A stretch of 64,000 nt of DNA from Prostheceraeus crozeri (lineage: Eukaryota > Platyhelminthes > Polycladida > Euryleptidae): NCBI GenBank assembly GCA_907163375.1, contig CAJQUW010007736.1, forward strand, positions 173,549-237,548. Reading direction: 5' to 3'. Shown piece by piece: positions 32,688 through 45,600 of the stretch. The notes under the pieces are model-generated. The model saw only the letters and a list, made by a program, of their open reading frames with translations. It was not told where the DNA came from and made no database searches. Every line of letters starts with the position of its first letter. Within the stretch, counting starts at the first letter, position 1. Both the position numbers and the translations under genes were made by a program.

Positions 32688-34420
32688 GTAGTAATCCCAT
32701 GGCAAAATCGAGTGCAAAATGAGCAGCGATGACTCATCGCCGTGACCTCGCGTGACCTTAGGTTACCGTCCCGCGTCATGAAATACGTGATGTGACTACT
32801 GATGGTTTTATAAGTAGTGCTAAAAACGGAAAAATGTGAAGGCGTGATGTATTACTGAGTGTCATGTGATGAGACTACAAGCAGAGGCAGGAGTGACCTT
32901 GACCTGACTTCTCCGGGGTTGAGACTACAAGCAGAGACAGGAGGAGTGACCTGACATGATCTCTCCGGGAGAGAGGGTGAGACTATAGCAGAGAAGGGAT
33001 TTTGTCCAGGATGGAGCATGTTTTGTGTCATGTTGTGTAGAAGTGGATGTCTTTTGTCCACTGTTACCACTGGTCTGTGACTGTAAGATATGATGGGACT
33101 ACAAGCAGAGGCATGAGGAGTGACCTTAAATTGACCTTGACCTGATCTTAGCGGGAGAGAGGTATGAATCGGGTATGTGTTAAGACTACAAGCAGAGAAG
33201 GGATTTTGTCCAGGATGGAGCATGTTTTGTGTCTTGTCGTGCAGAAGTGGATGTCTTTTGTCCACCGTTACCCCTGATCTCTGACTGTAAGATGTGATGG
33301 GACACTATGTCATCAAGTGCATGTGGTGAGAAGAGAAAGGGGTCTTTCTCCTATCTCTCTCATCAGATGACTCCAAAAACTGGGTTTCCATAGGAAACCA
33401 AGGCAGATTTTTCGATTGCCGCAATCACCTAAGTTGTCAGAGTGAGTGGAGAGCCAGGAGATGACCTGGATATCAGACCATCGTAGTAGGCCTAAACTTT
33501 AAAGGCGTGTATCTCTGCTTGTAGGAATCGGATGGACTTCGTTCAACGTTTGTTCGAGAGGTCATGATTCAGGTCAAGTCATAGACTACTTATAAACGTT
33601 TTATAAGTAGTGCTTAAATGCCGAAAATTTAAATTCGTTATTTTTGGAGGTTTTCCAGGGGTTTTGACCCTGCTGAAGTCAACCAAGGCATTTGTAAGTG
33701 TGTATGAGTTCTGATTGGACGAGCGAGGATTCCTAGCTCATCAAACATCCGCTATAAAGAAGAGAGTTGACTTTCATGGTCACATTTGCCTTTAGGAAGT
33801 GTCAGAGGCTCTGCTATCAGGCCATTTCTCAAACTCACTGAAAGGGTGTATGGTAAGGAGGTTTTCGGTATAATACTTCCTGTTAGTGATTTCGAGACAG
33901 TGGTGAAGTCCGGGGAGTATCGTACGGGACGTTGACAGCTTTAATCCTTGTGAAACCTCTCTGCGTTTTGTTTGCAAGTTTTCGTCTCAACGGCATACTC
34001 TGACCACAAGGACGACATTGTGACAGGTTACTTTATAAAATTTCCATTGCACTGAATGACTCATTGTTGAGCAGCAGTATGGAGTACGCATGAGTTCTCA
34101 ATGTCATCTTTTCTATCGCTCGGTCATGCTCTCCCAATCACTCTCCTGTTTGTCTGACATATATGCGAGATGAACTGTATCTATCTAAATGAATCAAAGG
34201 TAGACATTCATGTGCCAAGCGCACACATAAAACACACTTTCCTCTTCTTCACTGAACAAACTGTTTTGATGAGAACACACTTTACCGTAGTAGAATCATC
34301 AAACGAAGAACTCATGTGTATATCAATAGGCTGTTATACTTTAAGTGAATAATCAAGTGCATCGATATGTGTTTGACATTAGTACTAAAAATGTGTGATA
34401 TAAGAAACAAACCAACAACA
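32688..34420. repeat. Left terminal inverted repeat
   Basis: Matches 46,833-48,564 in reverse complement over its whole length. I noticed only a handful of single-base differences and one 3-base indel. The inner end lies just after AAGAAACAAACCA. It contains no recognised gene; a short outward-reading frame at 33,977-33,792 keeps its frame in both repeat copies. Confidence 0.92.
32850..33300. repeat. Tandem repeat inside the terminal repeat
   Basis: A block containing GACTACAAGCAGAGAAGGG, TTTTGTCCAGGATGGAGCA and GTGGATGTCTTTTGTCCAC occurs at about 32,990 and again at 33,190 (period about 204). A shorter module with CTACAAGCAGAGGCAGGAG is present several more times. The mirror copy is at about 47,950-48,400. 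Confidence 0.8.
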
Positions 34421-37400
34421 GTATTGTGCTATTAATAGTCAGTGTAAAAAACTTTTTATGTAGATGAGATCATGATAGTCTTAGTCACTTTTTATACTGC
34501 AATGACTTTTAAAGTGTTGAAACACTGCAACAACTAATCAGCTCAACAGTATAGAGTGACAACAGGAAGAAATGCATCGCATTAAAAACTTCATGAGTTG
34601 GTTGATCAAGATACATAATTGCATATGTCAAAGTGTTTTACTTCATCGTTGAACTATCAAAGAGTATCACGTGCATCACTGCGTTTTCAATGACCAAACA
34701 CATGTAGGATGTAAAACTATGATTTCTGTTTCAACAAAGTCTGTGAAGTTTAAACGAGTTCACTCTGAAGTTGAAAATCTCGTCGATATGAATATCTCAT
34801 TATATGAAGTTTTAACAGTAAAGCATTGAGCATAACGTCTCTTGAATATGAGTAAACTAGGAATGGCAGGTATGTGAAAACTCATACTTATTTTATGTGG
34901 GAGTTGTTTGGGATATGCAGTGAGATTGAAAATCATTAGAAACAGTAGCAACGCCTTGATGGCTTGTAATCGCGAAAGTGGATGAATGAATTGACAACGC
35001 TGCTTCACCAATCAGTACCGTTGGTGTTAGAAGTGACGCAAGTATTTTTTTTTGTGTTGGGTTGAATATCAACTCGAAAGTTACTGACAAACGTTTAAAG
35101 TTGCTTCATACCACAAATGAAATGGATACATCATCCAAGGTAGTTCATGTGACAGAATCAAAGTGAAGCGTTTATCAAGTGAGTTGTTTCATAAGCTGCT
35201 GCAAGTTTGATTGTAAATGAACATTGGGAATAAATGCAGAAACTTACAAGCGCTTTTAGTAAAAGGTTGAGATGTTTCGTGAAGCAGTGCAGTCGTCTCG
35301 TGTCTAGGAATCAAGGCACATCTACACTTTTGGAGCACGGCACCGTAGCACAAGTTGAGTTGTTGGAGCTCATGTGGGTGATGGACATGGAAGATAGAGA
35401 GTGTCAGATGTTTAAGTTAGGACTATTTCAGATACGCCTATGTTGGAATGTGAGGAATAAATCACATTCACTGAAAAATGAGTATGTGTATAATGTTTAT
35501 TGCAGGCAGGTTTAATACGCAATGTTGCAAAACTCGTAAGAGTAAAATGCAGCATCATCGCATCAGAGTAGGTGTAGGATTAGGAATAACTCATATGTGA
35601 GGTGGTAGTGTTGAATGCAAGATTCGACAAGAATCAAACAAGCAATCATGTAGCACCTACGTGTGAGATGTAAATCAAACTGGTGGATGCAAATATGAGT
35701 AAGTAAATTGAATCAAGCGTGTTAGTTACTCGTACAAGACATAAAACGAAATTTGAATTCAAAGACTCATACTTGTGTTATGAGGGAAAGAAATGCAATG
35801 ATGTTTGGGATATTCAGTCAGATTGAAAAAGTAGAAACGCCTTATTTCGTAAATTTTTTGCAATCATGAAAGTAGATGGACGAACACACAACGTTGTTTC
35901 GTAAATCAGCACCGTCTGTGTTAGAAAAGTGTATTGAAGATTCAGTTTGACTCATGTGAAAATCGTTCTTTGAGTTAAGTACCAATATCCGCGGTGTGAG
36001 AAAGAAACCAACGGTTCAATGCATTGCGTTACCAGCAAGGACAACGAATTTACTAGGATAGGGTCATATGAGATCAGGAAAGTGCATCACCTCGTTCTAA
36101 ATGCTTTTCATAATAAACGTTCACATGAGTTCTATGGTATGTGAAATAATATGTACAAGATTTTGTGTAAGTTAAAACGAGAGAGTAGTGTTGGTGTCTC
36201 AACCTATGAAACAGTAAAGCATTGAACATCACGTCTCTTGAGTATGAGTAAACTAGAAGTGTTAGGGCTGTCAATGGTGTATTGTAAATCAAAATTTGAA
36301 TTGATGAAATCAAACTTGTAAACGACTAACGAGTGCACTGAAAATCAAAACGTGAATAGTATTGGAATGATAGAATCAAATGTGTAAACTGAAACATGCA
36401 TCGAGTCAGTTGATTTCATTCTAAACTGTATGTGTATATTGAAATAATCAAACGTGCTGCCAATGTTGAATGCCAAGTTGCATCCGTGCATGGGTCTTGA
36501 AATTTATGTTTGTTCGTTGAAGTAAACGTGCATGGACGAAAAGTATAAATATCATAACGTAGGTGAGTGTTGAATTGAGTTTCATGTTGACCAGAGTTTT
36601 TGTGTAGAAGAGTACTTATGTAGTATGTGAACTTAATTTTGTATCGCACTTGTTTCTTACGAACGCCATATTAATTTCAGCGGTAGAGTGTAAGTAAAAC
36701 TGCACCATTGAAGATCTCGTTGGAATGACGTTTAGTGTCAAGTATCTTGAGTTTTTAAATATGTAACAACACCATGTATCTCTCATGAGTGAGATGAATG
36801 TAGTAGGAACTGTGCTTGTTCAACTTTAAGATGTTCAATTGCACAACTGAGGCATTTATTTTTGAATGCAAGAAAGCATGTCAGATCTAGGCAGGCATAT
36901 GATGCAACGTTCAATAAATGAATCTGATGTTGTGTTTTCAAATGTGCATGTTGTTTTGATGCATTCCACGTAGGTAAACGTGAAAGCAGCTATTTGAGTG
37001 ACAAACCTCTAATACTGTTGTGATCGGTCATTACAATTTGAAGAAAAGGAAATCCATTGAGCTGTATTATGTGTGTGTGAACTCAAAACAATGAGAAATA
37101 TCTTAGTCTTAATGCGATGATCTTCTACGTTGTGTCTAATGTTTTTTTGGTTATACACTGAAGTTGTTGAAGACACTAGTCGCTCACACTTAAACATTGA
37201 TAGTTGTGTGTGCTTTGAACGACATGTCTCATGCATTATGCTGCAATCATACTGTCTATCTTGCAAAGTTGTTTAATGACAGTTGTGTACATTGCATAAA
37301 AAGCTACATTTCGATTTTGAAAGTAACCTGATCAGTGCTTCTAAATCAATGGTAGCTGCTAGCCTCAAGTAAAAACAGTAATGTCTATCCAACACGTGTG

Positions 37401-40400
37401 TTGTTTCATTCAACGACTTAAATGTAAGACATCGAAATGAAGCACCCAAGTCGTAAGTTTATTGCATTGAACATGAAACCTGTAAGTGAGATGGATAAGA
37501 ATAATTGTCGCTGTATGTAGTTAGACCTTATTTCATGACAGCAGAGTTTCAAACGTTCTCCGGTCGCAGGGGTAAATGTGTAAGTAGGGTTAACCAAACG
37601 ATGTTTATAAAGTGACACGTCATTTACGAGTAACACTTAGTCTATCGCGTTTGTCACTTATGAATGACCAAGTGAGATTTACATGACATCGAAATAGAAA
37701 ATGCAAACCAATTGTGATATGAAAGTGCAGAGATTAATAGATAAATGTTTTGTAAACGGACGTTTTTTTGGATGTATGGATGTGTTACACACCTTTGCTG
37801 CGAATGAAGTCAACAATACAATGTCAAGTACATTCTTGAACACGTCAATGACATGGATGCATTCCTATAGTCCATAATCCAATCCCAGGGTTCTCTACGA
37901 TTCGATTTAGGGATTTAGCGTTATATATAACATACATCAATGATAACTGTTGTTGTAGAGTGTATACATGCATTTACTAACTTAACCATTGGTGAATGAC
38001 ATAGATAAATTGCTAAAGTCCATAATCTAAGGGGCAGGGTTACCTACCGTTGGATTTAGGGATTTGTATAACACAAGTTAACGATCTCTTTTGGTGTAGA
38101 ATACATGCAACACATGATGCGTATGTTCGCTTTATAGAATGACTTTGAACGTAAGACTCAATTTCATGGTGAAAAGACAGGTTTCATATCGTTGATAAGA
38201 GATAGTTAGATGGTCATTATGTTATACACTTTACATTTGATGCATTCAATTGAAGATTTGAATACATTGTATGTATCTTAGTGATTGGAATAAGTGTGTG
38301 AAGAGTTGATTAGAAAATATATAATAGTCAACGTATGAGAGTTTCTTGTTCTCCAAGTTAGGAATATGCAAACATCATTCATCAGTCAGTGTTGTACTTT
38401 AACATCCATGTTTTGTACAAGGTAGGATTTGTTGGACGTGTTATGACAAACGGTTGGATAAATTCATGAAGCTTTGAGTAACACAAACCAAGTATTAAAA
38501 CAAAAAGCACAAGTAAGAAAAAATGTGTGACATTAAAGACTTGAGTATATCATGCTGAACATAAGGTACGAGTAATGATGATGGATAGGAATAAGCGATG
38601 TAATTAATGTCTTGTCTCACATGTGTTTACTGTAATTATCATGGTGATAGAACTGTAAATCTCACCAGTATGACTTTTACAATGTGAAGCATCTTGGGAC
38701 TCTAGGTAGACAATGATCTAAGAGTAAATAAAACCTAAGTGAAATACAGGGTCATACAGAGGTTTAGGATTCTACAAAGTTTGTAGTGTTGATATGAATG
38801 TTGTTCGACAGATTGGAACCGTTAAATGATCTGCTGATATGATTTACAGTGAACAAGAAAATCAGTAAGAGGAGTGATAGGAAAAACGTCTTCACAAATG
38901 CAGACAAGTGAAAACTCTACTAAATGACTGCATGCACGGATTTTATCATCCATCATCAAAGTGAATTTAGTTCAAGCAAGTTACATGAATGTTAAAAGTC
39001 GTACGCTGACAGAGACATAAGTTTACTAAATTACACAGCGAAACTCCTAAATCACTAAATCCATAGGATAGGTATCCCTGTGTTAAGATTTAGGGATTTA
39101 GCGTTTTAAAAGTGCAAGTTACATAGATAAATCACCGAATCCATAGCATAGTCAACCCTATGACAAGACTTAGCGTTATATATGATCCATGTTAGTGATA
39201 TCTGTTCGTGTAGAATGTGACTCAATGCGTCTAGTCAGATAATGTATCATCAACTTCATTCACTTGGTTATATGATGAAGAATGTGTGAGATATAACTGA
39301 AAGCGATCTCATAAAGTTTAGAACACATAGTAGTAACATTGTAGGAATGAGTAAAGTGAAAAGTTATGTCGTATGAAATGAATCATACAAGACTAGCTCG
39401 CATTGAAATGAATTGGTAATGCAACAGACAAGCTGTGTGGGAATCAGCATATGTTTGAAGACAAGTGCTGTTAAAAAGTTTTGAGATGATATGAATTTTA
39501 TCACAACATGTTCGTGGATATAACAGAATGAATGTTTCTACTGGTTGAGTGTATAAGATAGAACACATAACATAGTTGTTGTATGTAAATTAGAGTGTGT
39601 CATATTCGATGAAAGCAAAGATTGAGATTTCAAAGTTTAATGAATAGGTAGTGTAATAAACTGTTTGAATCAGTGACATAGTTAAAAGAAACAACAGTAG
39701 CATATCGAGACATAATCATATAGCATCAGGACGTTTGGTTTATTCATGTAAAAGTTAAATAGAAGCAACTTGTTGATGCAGCATGACACCGTGAGTGCGA
39801 AAGTAGGAATAACATGCTATGACTGGAGCATCAGTTGAAATTGATTGTATGCCAACTGTACATGAAAAGTTATTTCCAAAAGATTGACATGGACACATTA
39901 AGAGTCAAGTCACTGCAAGCCTTTCATATTGATGAGCATGTAGTAACACATGATAGAAAAATTACTAATGTCATAAATGTCGGAATCAGTGCATGTTTAA
40001 AGTCAGGTACTGCTAGTTGTTTCATGATAGTATTTGATATCTAAGATTCAATGTAATGTATCACATGTCAATAGATTTAAGGTGTAGTAGAATAAATGTC
40101 TCTACAGGTTTCGAATGTATAGGATAGAACACATGAAACAGTTGTTATATGTAAATGGAAGTTAAGGTATCACAGTTGATTTACATCTGAAAGCTTATGT
40201 AAATAAGACTTGATTATTGATAGACTTCACATTGTGTGTTATGTTGACTGAATAGTTGAATTGATATTCATCAATGGAAGGTTGATGTATCGAGAAATAG
40301 TGTTAAGTCTCTGTCTATATGTCGTAAATGTTTCGATTTTGCGAATGAAGCAGTATGCTTATCAATCTGGTCAGTTGGTCTATAACTTTTCTTTATATTC

Positions 40401-41956
40401 TCCTTCTATATGCTGGTATTTGTTATTTTCTTCTTGCACCAGATTGGTTGTTGGTTAGGGTTGTAGTTGTTTGAGAGTGGGGAGTGTAATGTAGGATGCT
40501 CATTAGGAAGAATAAGTTCAGTGTATGTTTGCATCATGGCTTGATAGAGTTGATCAAGTCAGAAAGGAATAGGTCTTTGTATCTTCGACAGTGTTCATAG
40601 AAGATGAATAGAATCGTAGGAAGGGAGCATTGACTGCATATTCAATAACTAAAAGCAAAGACGACTTCTCTGGTAAGCATGACATATTTGTTTAACTGAG
40701 CACACAAACATGAAATTCTTGTCCGTTACCAATCAATGAATCAAACATTCTTCGAGGCATCACATCCAAGTCCATCACATATCTTCGGATATGGAATGCA
40801 GAGGGGAGGAATAAATGATGTAATGGAATGAAATGGTAGACCACCCTTGCACCACATGCAACACATCACAGTCTTCTCTCTTCTATAGCAAGCAATCTCT
40901 TGAAACTTAAAAAATGAAGTCCTCTACTACATTCAGATTGAAAGAGAGTTTGGAATGTTGTTATATGAAAACAGTGTTCACTACAGCAATAGAAAGTTTT
41001 ATCTGAAAGGTTTTATGAGATGAGGCGTTTACTGCACTATGTAGATTGTTTTTTGTATTACTTACTTTCGTCGCTCTTACAGTGTCAAAAGGTTTTAGAT
41101 TGAGTGGAGGCGGTTGCTGCACTGTGTAGAATGTTTTATAAATACAGGTAAAGTCTTGACACAAACGGTGAGTGTGTGTGAGAGACGTTAGGGTTAGCGA
41201 TAGGTTAGGGTCAATAACGCCAAGTCTATTACATTGGTCATAGATTATGTCGAATGTACATATGAGATGCATTATTAAGTCTTGCTAGTCATCGAAATGA
41301 AACTCAAACGTGAAACTCTAAACTCCGTGGTGTAAGAAGCTAAACTACATGACTAGTTACAGCGAAAATTCGCGTTTAAAATTGATATAAAGTTCTGTAG
41401 AAACGTAAAAGTTTTAGATGCAGTTCAACGTTGCGATTAGAACACAACTTTGTACATTGAACTATCAAAGGATAGATGCATATGAACAAGTCTGTGCAGA
41501 GGTACATAACACTCTCGTCGATATGGAACAGCAAGGCATGTAAAGTCATTGAATTATCAAAGGATATACGGAAATATATGACTTACAAGACTGAGGACTT
41601 GTAACTCTGTTGACGAGAGTTGAACTATTTCGTCGGTATGAAACAGTGAACATCACGTTAGAACGCTAGGGCTGTCCATGTTGTATTGTAATGAGATGTT
41701 AGAATCAAATGTGTAAGTTTGCTTTTCATGTGCGTTGCAAATTGAGAGAATCAACACGTGTATCATTCAAAACTAGCGTTGACGTTAAGTGAATACACAT
41801 GATGAATTCATTAAGTGATATTTCATCTTGAAGTTTCACACACTAGATGTTTCGATGTAGAAATCAAAACTCCTGTTATAACTATGGTGTTGGTTCATGC
41901 CTTGATTATGTTTAAGCAAAAAGAAGATTGATATGTTAATATAATCAGTTGCAGTT
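34421..41956. other. Gene-free half of the Polinton-like element with diverged internal repeats
   Basis: About 7.5 kb without any frame I can assign to a family on either strand; the longest frames are about 100 codons. The plus strand is visibly richer in G than C and rich in ATG/GTG-type words throughout. Diverged repeats occur: 34,780-35,035 resembles 35,790-35,940 (GTTTGGGATAT.CAGT.AGATTG, later ATCAGCACCGT/ATCAGTACCGT) and also 36,200-36,280 and 41,630-41,690 (AAACAGTAAAGCATTGA..ATCACGTCT). A second family with GATTTAGGGATTTAGCG lies at 37,865-37,935, 38,010-38,075, 39,050-39,105 and 39,140-39,180. Whether this is decayed coding DNA or a true non-coding arm cannot be decided by eye. Confidence 0.55.
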
Positions 41957-42682
41957 ATGAAGCCTGAAATTTCTTTCTTGGTAAATCACCTCAGTACCAT
42001 TCGAATTCATAAGCAAAGTCTTCGTGGTTTTCTCCTAGATTATATTATTGACTTCGAAAATGAACAAACGGAGATTGAAGTGTGCATTGCAAATATTCGA
42101 GAATTGTTTGCAATAATGATTGATCAAGGCTCGTTTAATTGCAGATGTCAATTACATTCGTTTGAATGATGCTTCGAAAGAACCTGAAAGTGTAAACTAT
42201 CATTTCTCATCATATTCACAGGAATATGTTACTTCTGACGATGCGGAAGAGTTTCTTGAGCGTCATATGCAGAAGATTATATCTCGAATGAATAGCTTCA
42301 ATGCGAATGGCAGTAATTTACTTCTGGAAAAGATAAACCGCATTCATATCGCCATCAGCAAGCACATGAGTATCTCTGGTTACATCCATACTGATCTTTT
42401 CAAAATAGATTTCAAGCAAAGCAGACTTCAAACAGCAAGAAATTACAGACGTCGTGTACTCACATTGTTGATGTCATCATATCCTATCCTAACTTGGAAC
42501 TTGTACTCTCTCAATTACATTACATGGTAGAAGACGATGGTTGCCAGACGTCATTACAAAGAAATGACACTCCCATTCCCGCTGCTGTACCACTCTGTGA
42601 ACGTTGTAATAAAACATTTACTGCAAAGAAGAGTTTATACCGTCATCAAAAACGCTGTTATCTGAAACAATCTCATATCTGA
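41957..42682 (+). pseudogene. N-terminal part of the PolB gene (or a partial second copy), frameshifted
   Basis: Three overlapping frames follow each other: 41,957-42,169, then 42,120-42,530, then the frame ending at 42,682. The middle piece has EEFLERHMQKIISRMNSF with GSNLLLEKINRIHIAISK, a block that returns in the main polymerase frame at about 43,340-43,450 (DEWFERHLRALKTHFENY, SNLVFDSVDKIIIKLS). The last piece ends in a C2H2-like zinc finger CERCNKTFTAKKSLYRHQK. Because the frames switch near 42,120 and 42,470 and before 42,684, the stretch is frameshifted. It may be the damaged start of the polymerase or the remainder of a duplicated copy of the same N-terminal region. Confidence 0.55.
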
Positions 42683-42683
42683 A

Positions 42684-45600
42684 ATGAAAGGTACTTCAAC
42701 ATCTCATAATTGGAGAGATGATGTTATTCAAGGGGATGCTGACTACGTTGATTATAATCTGCGAGATGACAACAAAGTGTATCAACCCAAATGTTGTGAC
42801 TGTGGACGAACCTTCTCAAGGAGTGAGCATCTGAAGCGACATCGAAGTGGTAGGCGTAAAGGTTTCAAACTTCGGTATAAACAAAACGGTTCTTGTCTCC
42901 AGAATGATGTGAAATCCTATGCATCGGACGAAGTGGTCAAACAAGTTGATAAGGATGTGGAGCCTACTTGTAGTAATTGTAGGAAAGTGTTTAAAAGAGA
43001 ATGTGACTTGCAGTATCATCGCACAGAACATGCATTTGAATTTGGAGATGATGACTGTAGTAATATATTCAAATTACATAAATCATTCTTAGGAGGTAGA
43101 ATTCATGATGTCATGTTAGTTCCAAGAGGAGTTGAAGTTGATCCAATTAAATGTTTGATGAAGGATACGAAAGCTATTCAAAAGCTAATTTTTGATCCGT
43201 TGAAAGGTTCTTTTCTCATCAAGTGCAGTATGACAGCTGTGATGAATATTTCCAGACCAGAATCACAACAGGAAGATGATACTAAATTTGCTATGTTTGC
43301 CATCTCTTCTCTCCCTGCTGATATGGTATTAAACTTCGACGAATGGTTTGAGCGTCATTTAAGAGCGCTTAAAACACACTTTGAGAATTACACAATGGGA
43401 AGGAGTAACCTGGTGTTTGATAGTGTTGATAAGATCATAATCAAATTGAGCTTAATCGCGGATATGAATGGTCATGGATTTTTCCCTCTTCCAAAGCAGT
43501 TGGAAAATAAAAGAGCTGTTATCAATGTAGACTGTTTCTCTTCCTGTTTCAAATATGCCTTGTTGTCAGTCTTGCATCACAAAGACGTAACCCGTTGTAG
43601 AAATCGCGTATCAAAGTACAAGCAATGGGAAAGTGAGCTTGATTTCACAGGAGTTAATACTGAGAGTGTAAGCATTACTGATGTCCCACTGATTGAAAAG
43701 AATAATAACCTGAAAATAAACATTCATGTCTATGATCAAGAGGTGTTAAGTTGTCGATACAATAATATGAATGTTCGTGCTCCTACAACTGTAAACTTAT
43801 TGCTGGTGGTAAATGATGATGGAAGATGTCATTACTGCGGTATTCCGTCAGTTAAAAGATTGTACTATGAACAAATGAATCACAATAACGTCTTCACATG
43901 TGAACGCTGCTGCAAAAGTTTCAGGCTGAAGAACAAGTTTGAAGAACATCACAAATTCTGCATTAGCGGTAAATTACAAGTTGAAAGCATGCCAACAGAA
44001 GCTGAACATATCTATAAGTCTCAGGGTCATGAACAAAGCCCACTTATAGTGGTATATGCAGATATAGAATGTTACATCGATTCACAGTCAAATGTGCATA
44101 ATCCAATTGCCATTGCCTGCTATGATACATGGCATAAACAGCTCACAGGTAATAAAGAAAATAAAATGATGTGTTGGCGAGGTGAAGGTTGTATACTGAA
44201 GTTTTTAATGGCTCTTGAAAACATGGTCCTGCAACTACATAGAAAACAGTCCTCCATGTTCTTTAAAAAGCCATCATTGTCCTGTGAAGAAAAAGAAGCG
44301 TTTGAAAAAGCATATTCTTGCTGTCAATGCGCATTGCATTTTGATGATGACAAGTGTATTAAGACTGTCTATTTCTGTCCTATTACTAATGAGTTTAAAG
44401 GAGCCATATGCAAAAACTGTAAATATCAGGTCATCTCTAAATGTGACAGTCTTCCTGTTATCTTTCATAACTTCAAGGGATATGATGCACACATTATTCT
44501 AAAGCATGGTATTGAGAAAATGAAACATTGGAAATTGAAGGTTATAGCACAAAGTCAAGAGAAATTTATGACACTCAGAGCTCAAGTTCCTGTTTCTTAT
44601 TGAAAGAATGGAGATAACCATTACTCTGAAATTGTGTTTCTTGATTCCTATCAATTTACGACAAGTTCCTTGTCATCCCTCGTCAAAAACTTGGAGTCAC
44701 TACCCATAACTCAATGTTTGAAGAAAGATTATCCATATCTGACTGATGAAACGATTAACCGCAAAGGCGTTTTCCCGTATTCATACCTTGATTCACCTAA
44801 AAGATTGGATGAAGTGAAACTTCCACCAATTGACTCTTTTTATGATGATTTGTCGGGAAAAACATGTTCAGAAGAGGATTACACACATGCACAAAAAGCG
44901 TGGAAAGAATTTAATTGTCAAACTTTTGGTGACTACATGGAATCGTATTTAAAATTGGATGTTTTCCTATTAGCAGATGTTTTCGGAGAATTTCGAAGTC
45001 TTACACTCAGGGAAGACGGACTGGACCCCGTTCACTGTATAACATTACCGGGTTTGTCTTACATGTCATGTTTTAAAATGACGAAGGAAAATATTGATCT
45101 TTTAACAGATCCAGAAATGTACAATTACTTTGAGCGTGGAATTTGTGGTGGACTCACGTTTGTGAATTATCACCATCACTCTGCAATCGAAACTGACAAA
45201 ACAAAGACCCATTTATTATATCTGGACCAGAATAACCTGTGCGGTTCAGCATTGAGCAAGCCTCCACCTCAATCAGAATTTAAATGGTTAACTGAGGAAG
45301 AATTGACCATATTCCATAATCCTGAAAACATCCTTTCTATTGATGCAGTGAGTGAGTATGGATATGTGTTAGAAGTAACACTCGAGTATCCAAAAGATAT
45401 TCATGATGCTACATCGGATTTCCCTATGGCTCCTTACAGTGATGAGGTACATCCCGATCAATTAAGTCCATTTATGCATCAATAAAGTGAAAAGCTGTGT
45501 AATGAAAGATGTGGTAGAGGGCGTTACATACCAAATCGTAAATTGCTTGTCACACAATATGACAGAGAACATTATATATGTCATTATCGCGTTCTACAAT

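Noticed and set aside
32852-33265. 137-codon minus-strand frame in the left TIR and its counterpart at 47,977-48,327
   Set aside because: It is the translation of the tandem modules in the TIR; residue order repeats with the DNA period and the frame is not equally kept in both copies.
34170-34352. 60-codon frame in the TIR (mirror at 46,902-47,153)
   Set aside because: Open in both copies only because the TIRs are nearly identical; no motif and no evidence of coding constraint.
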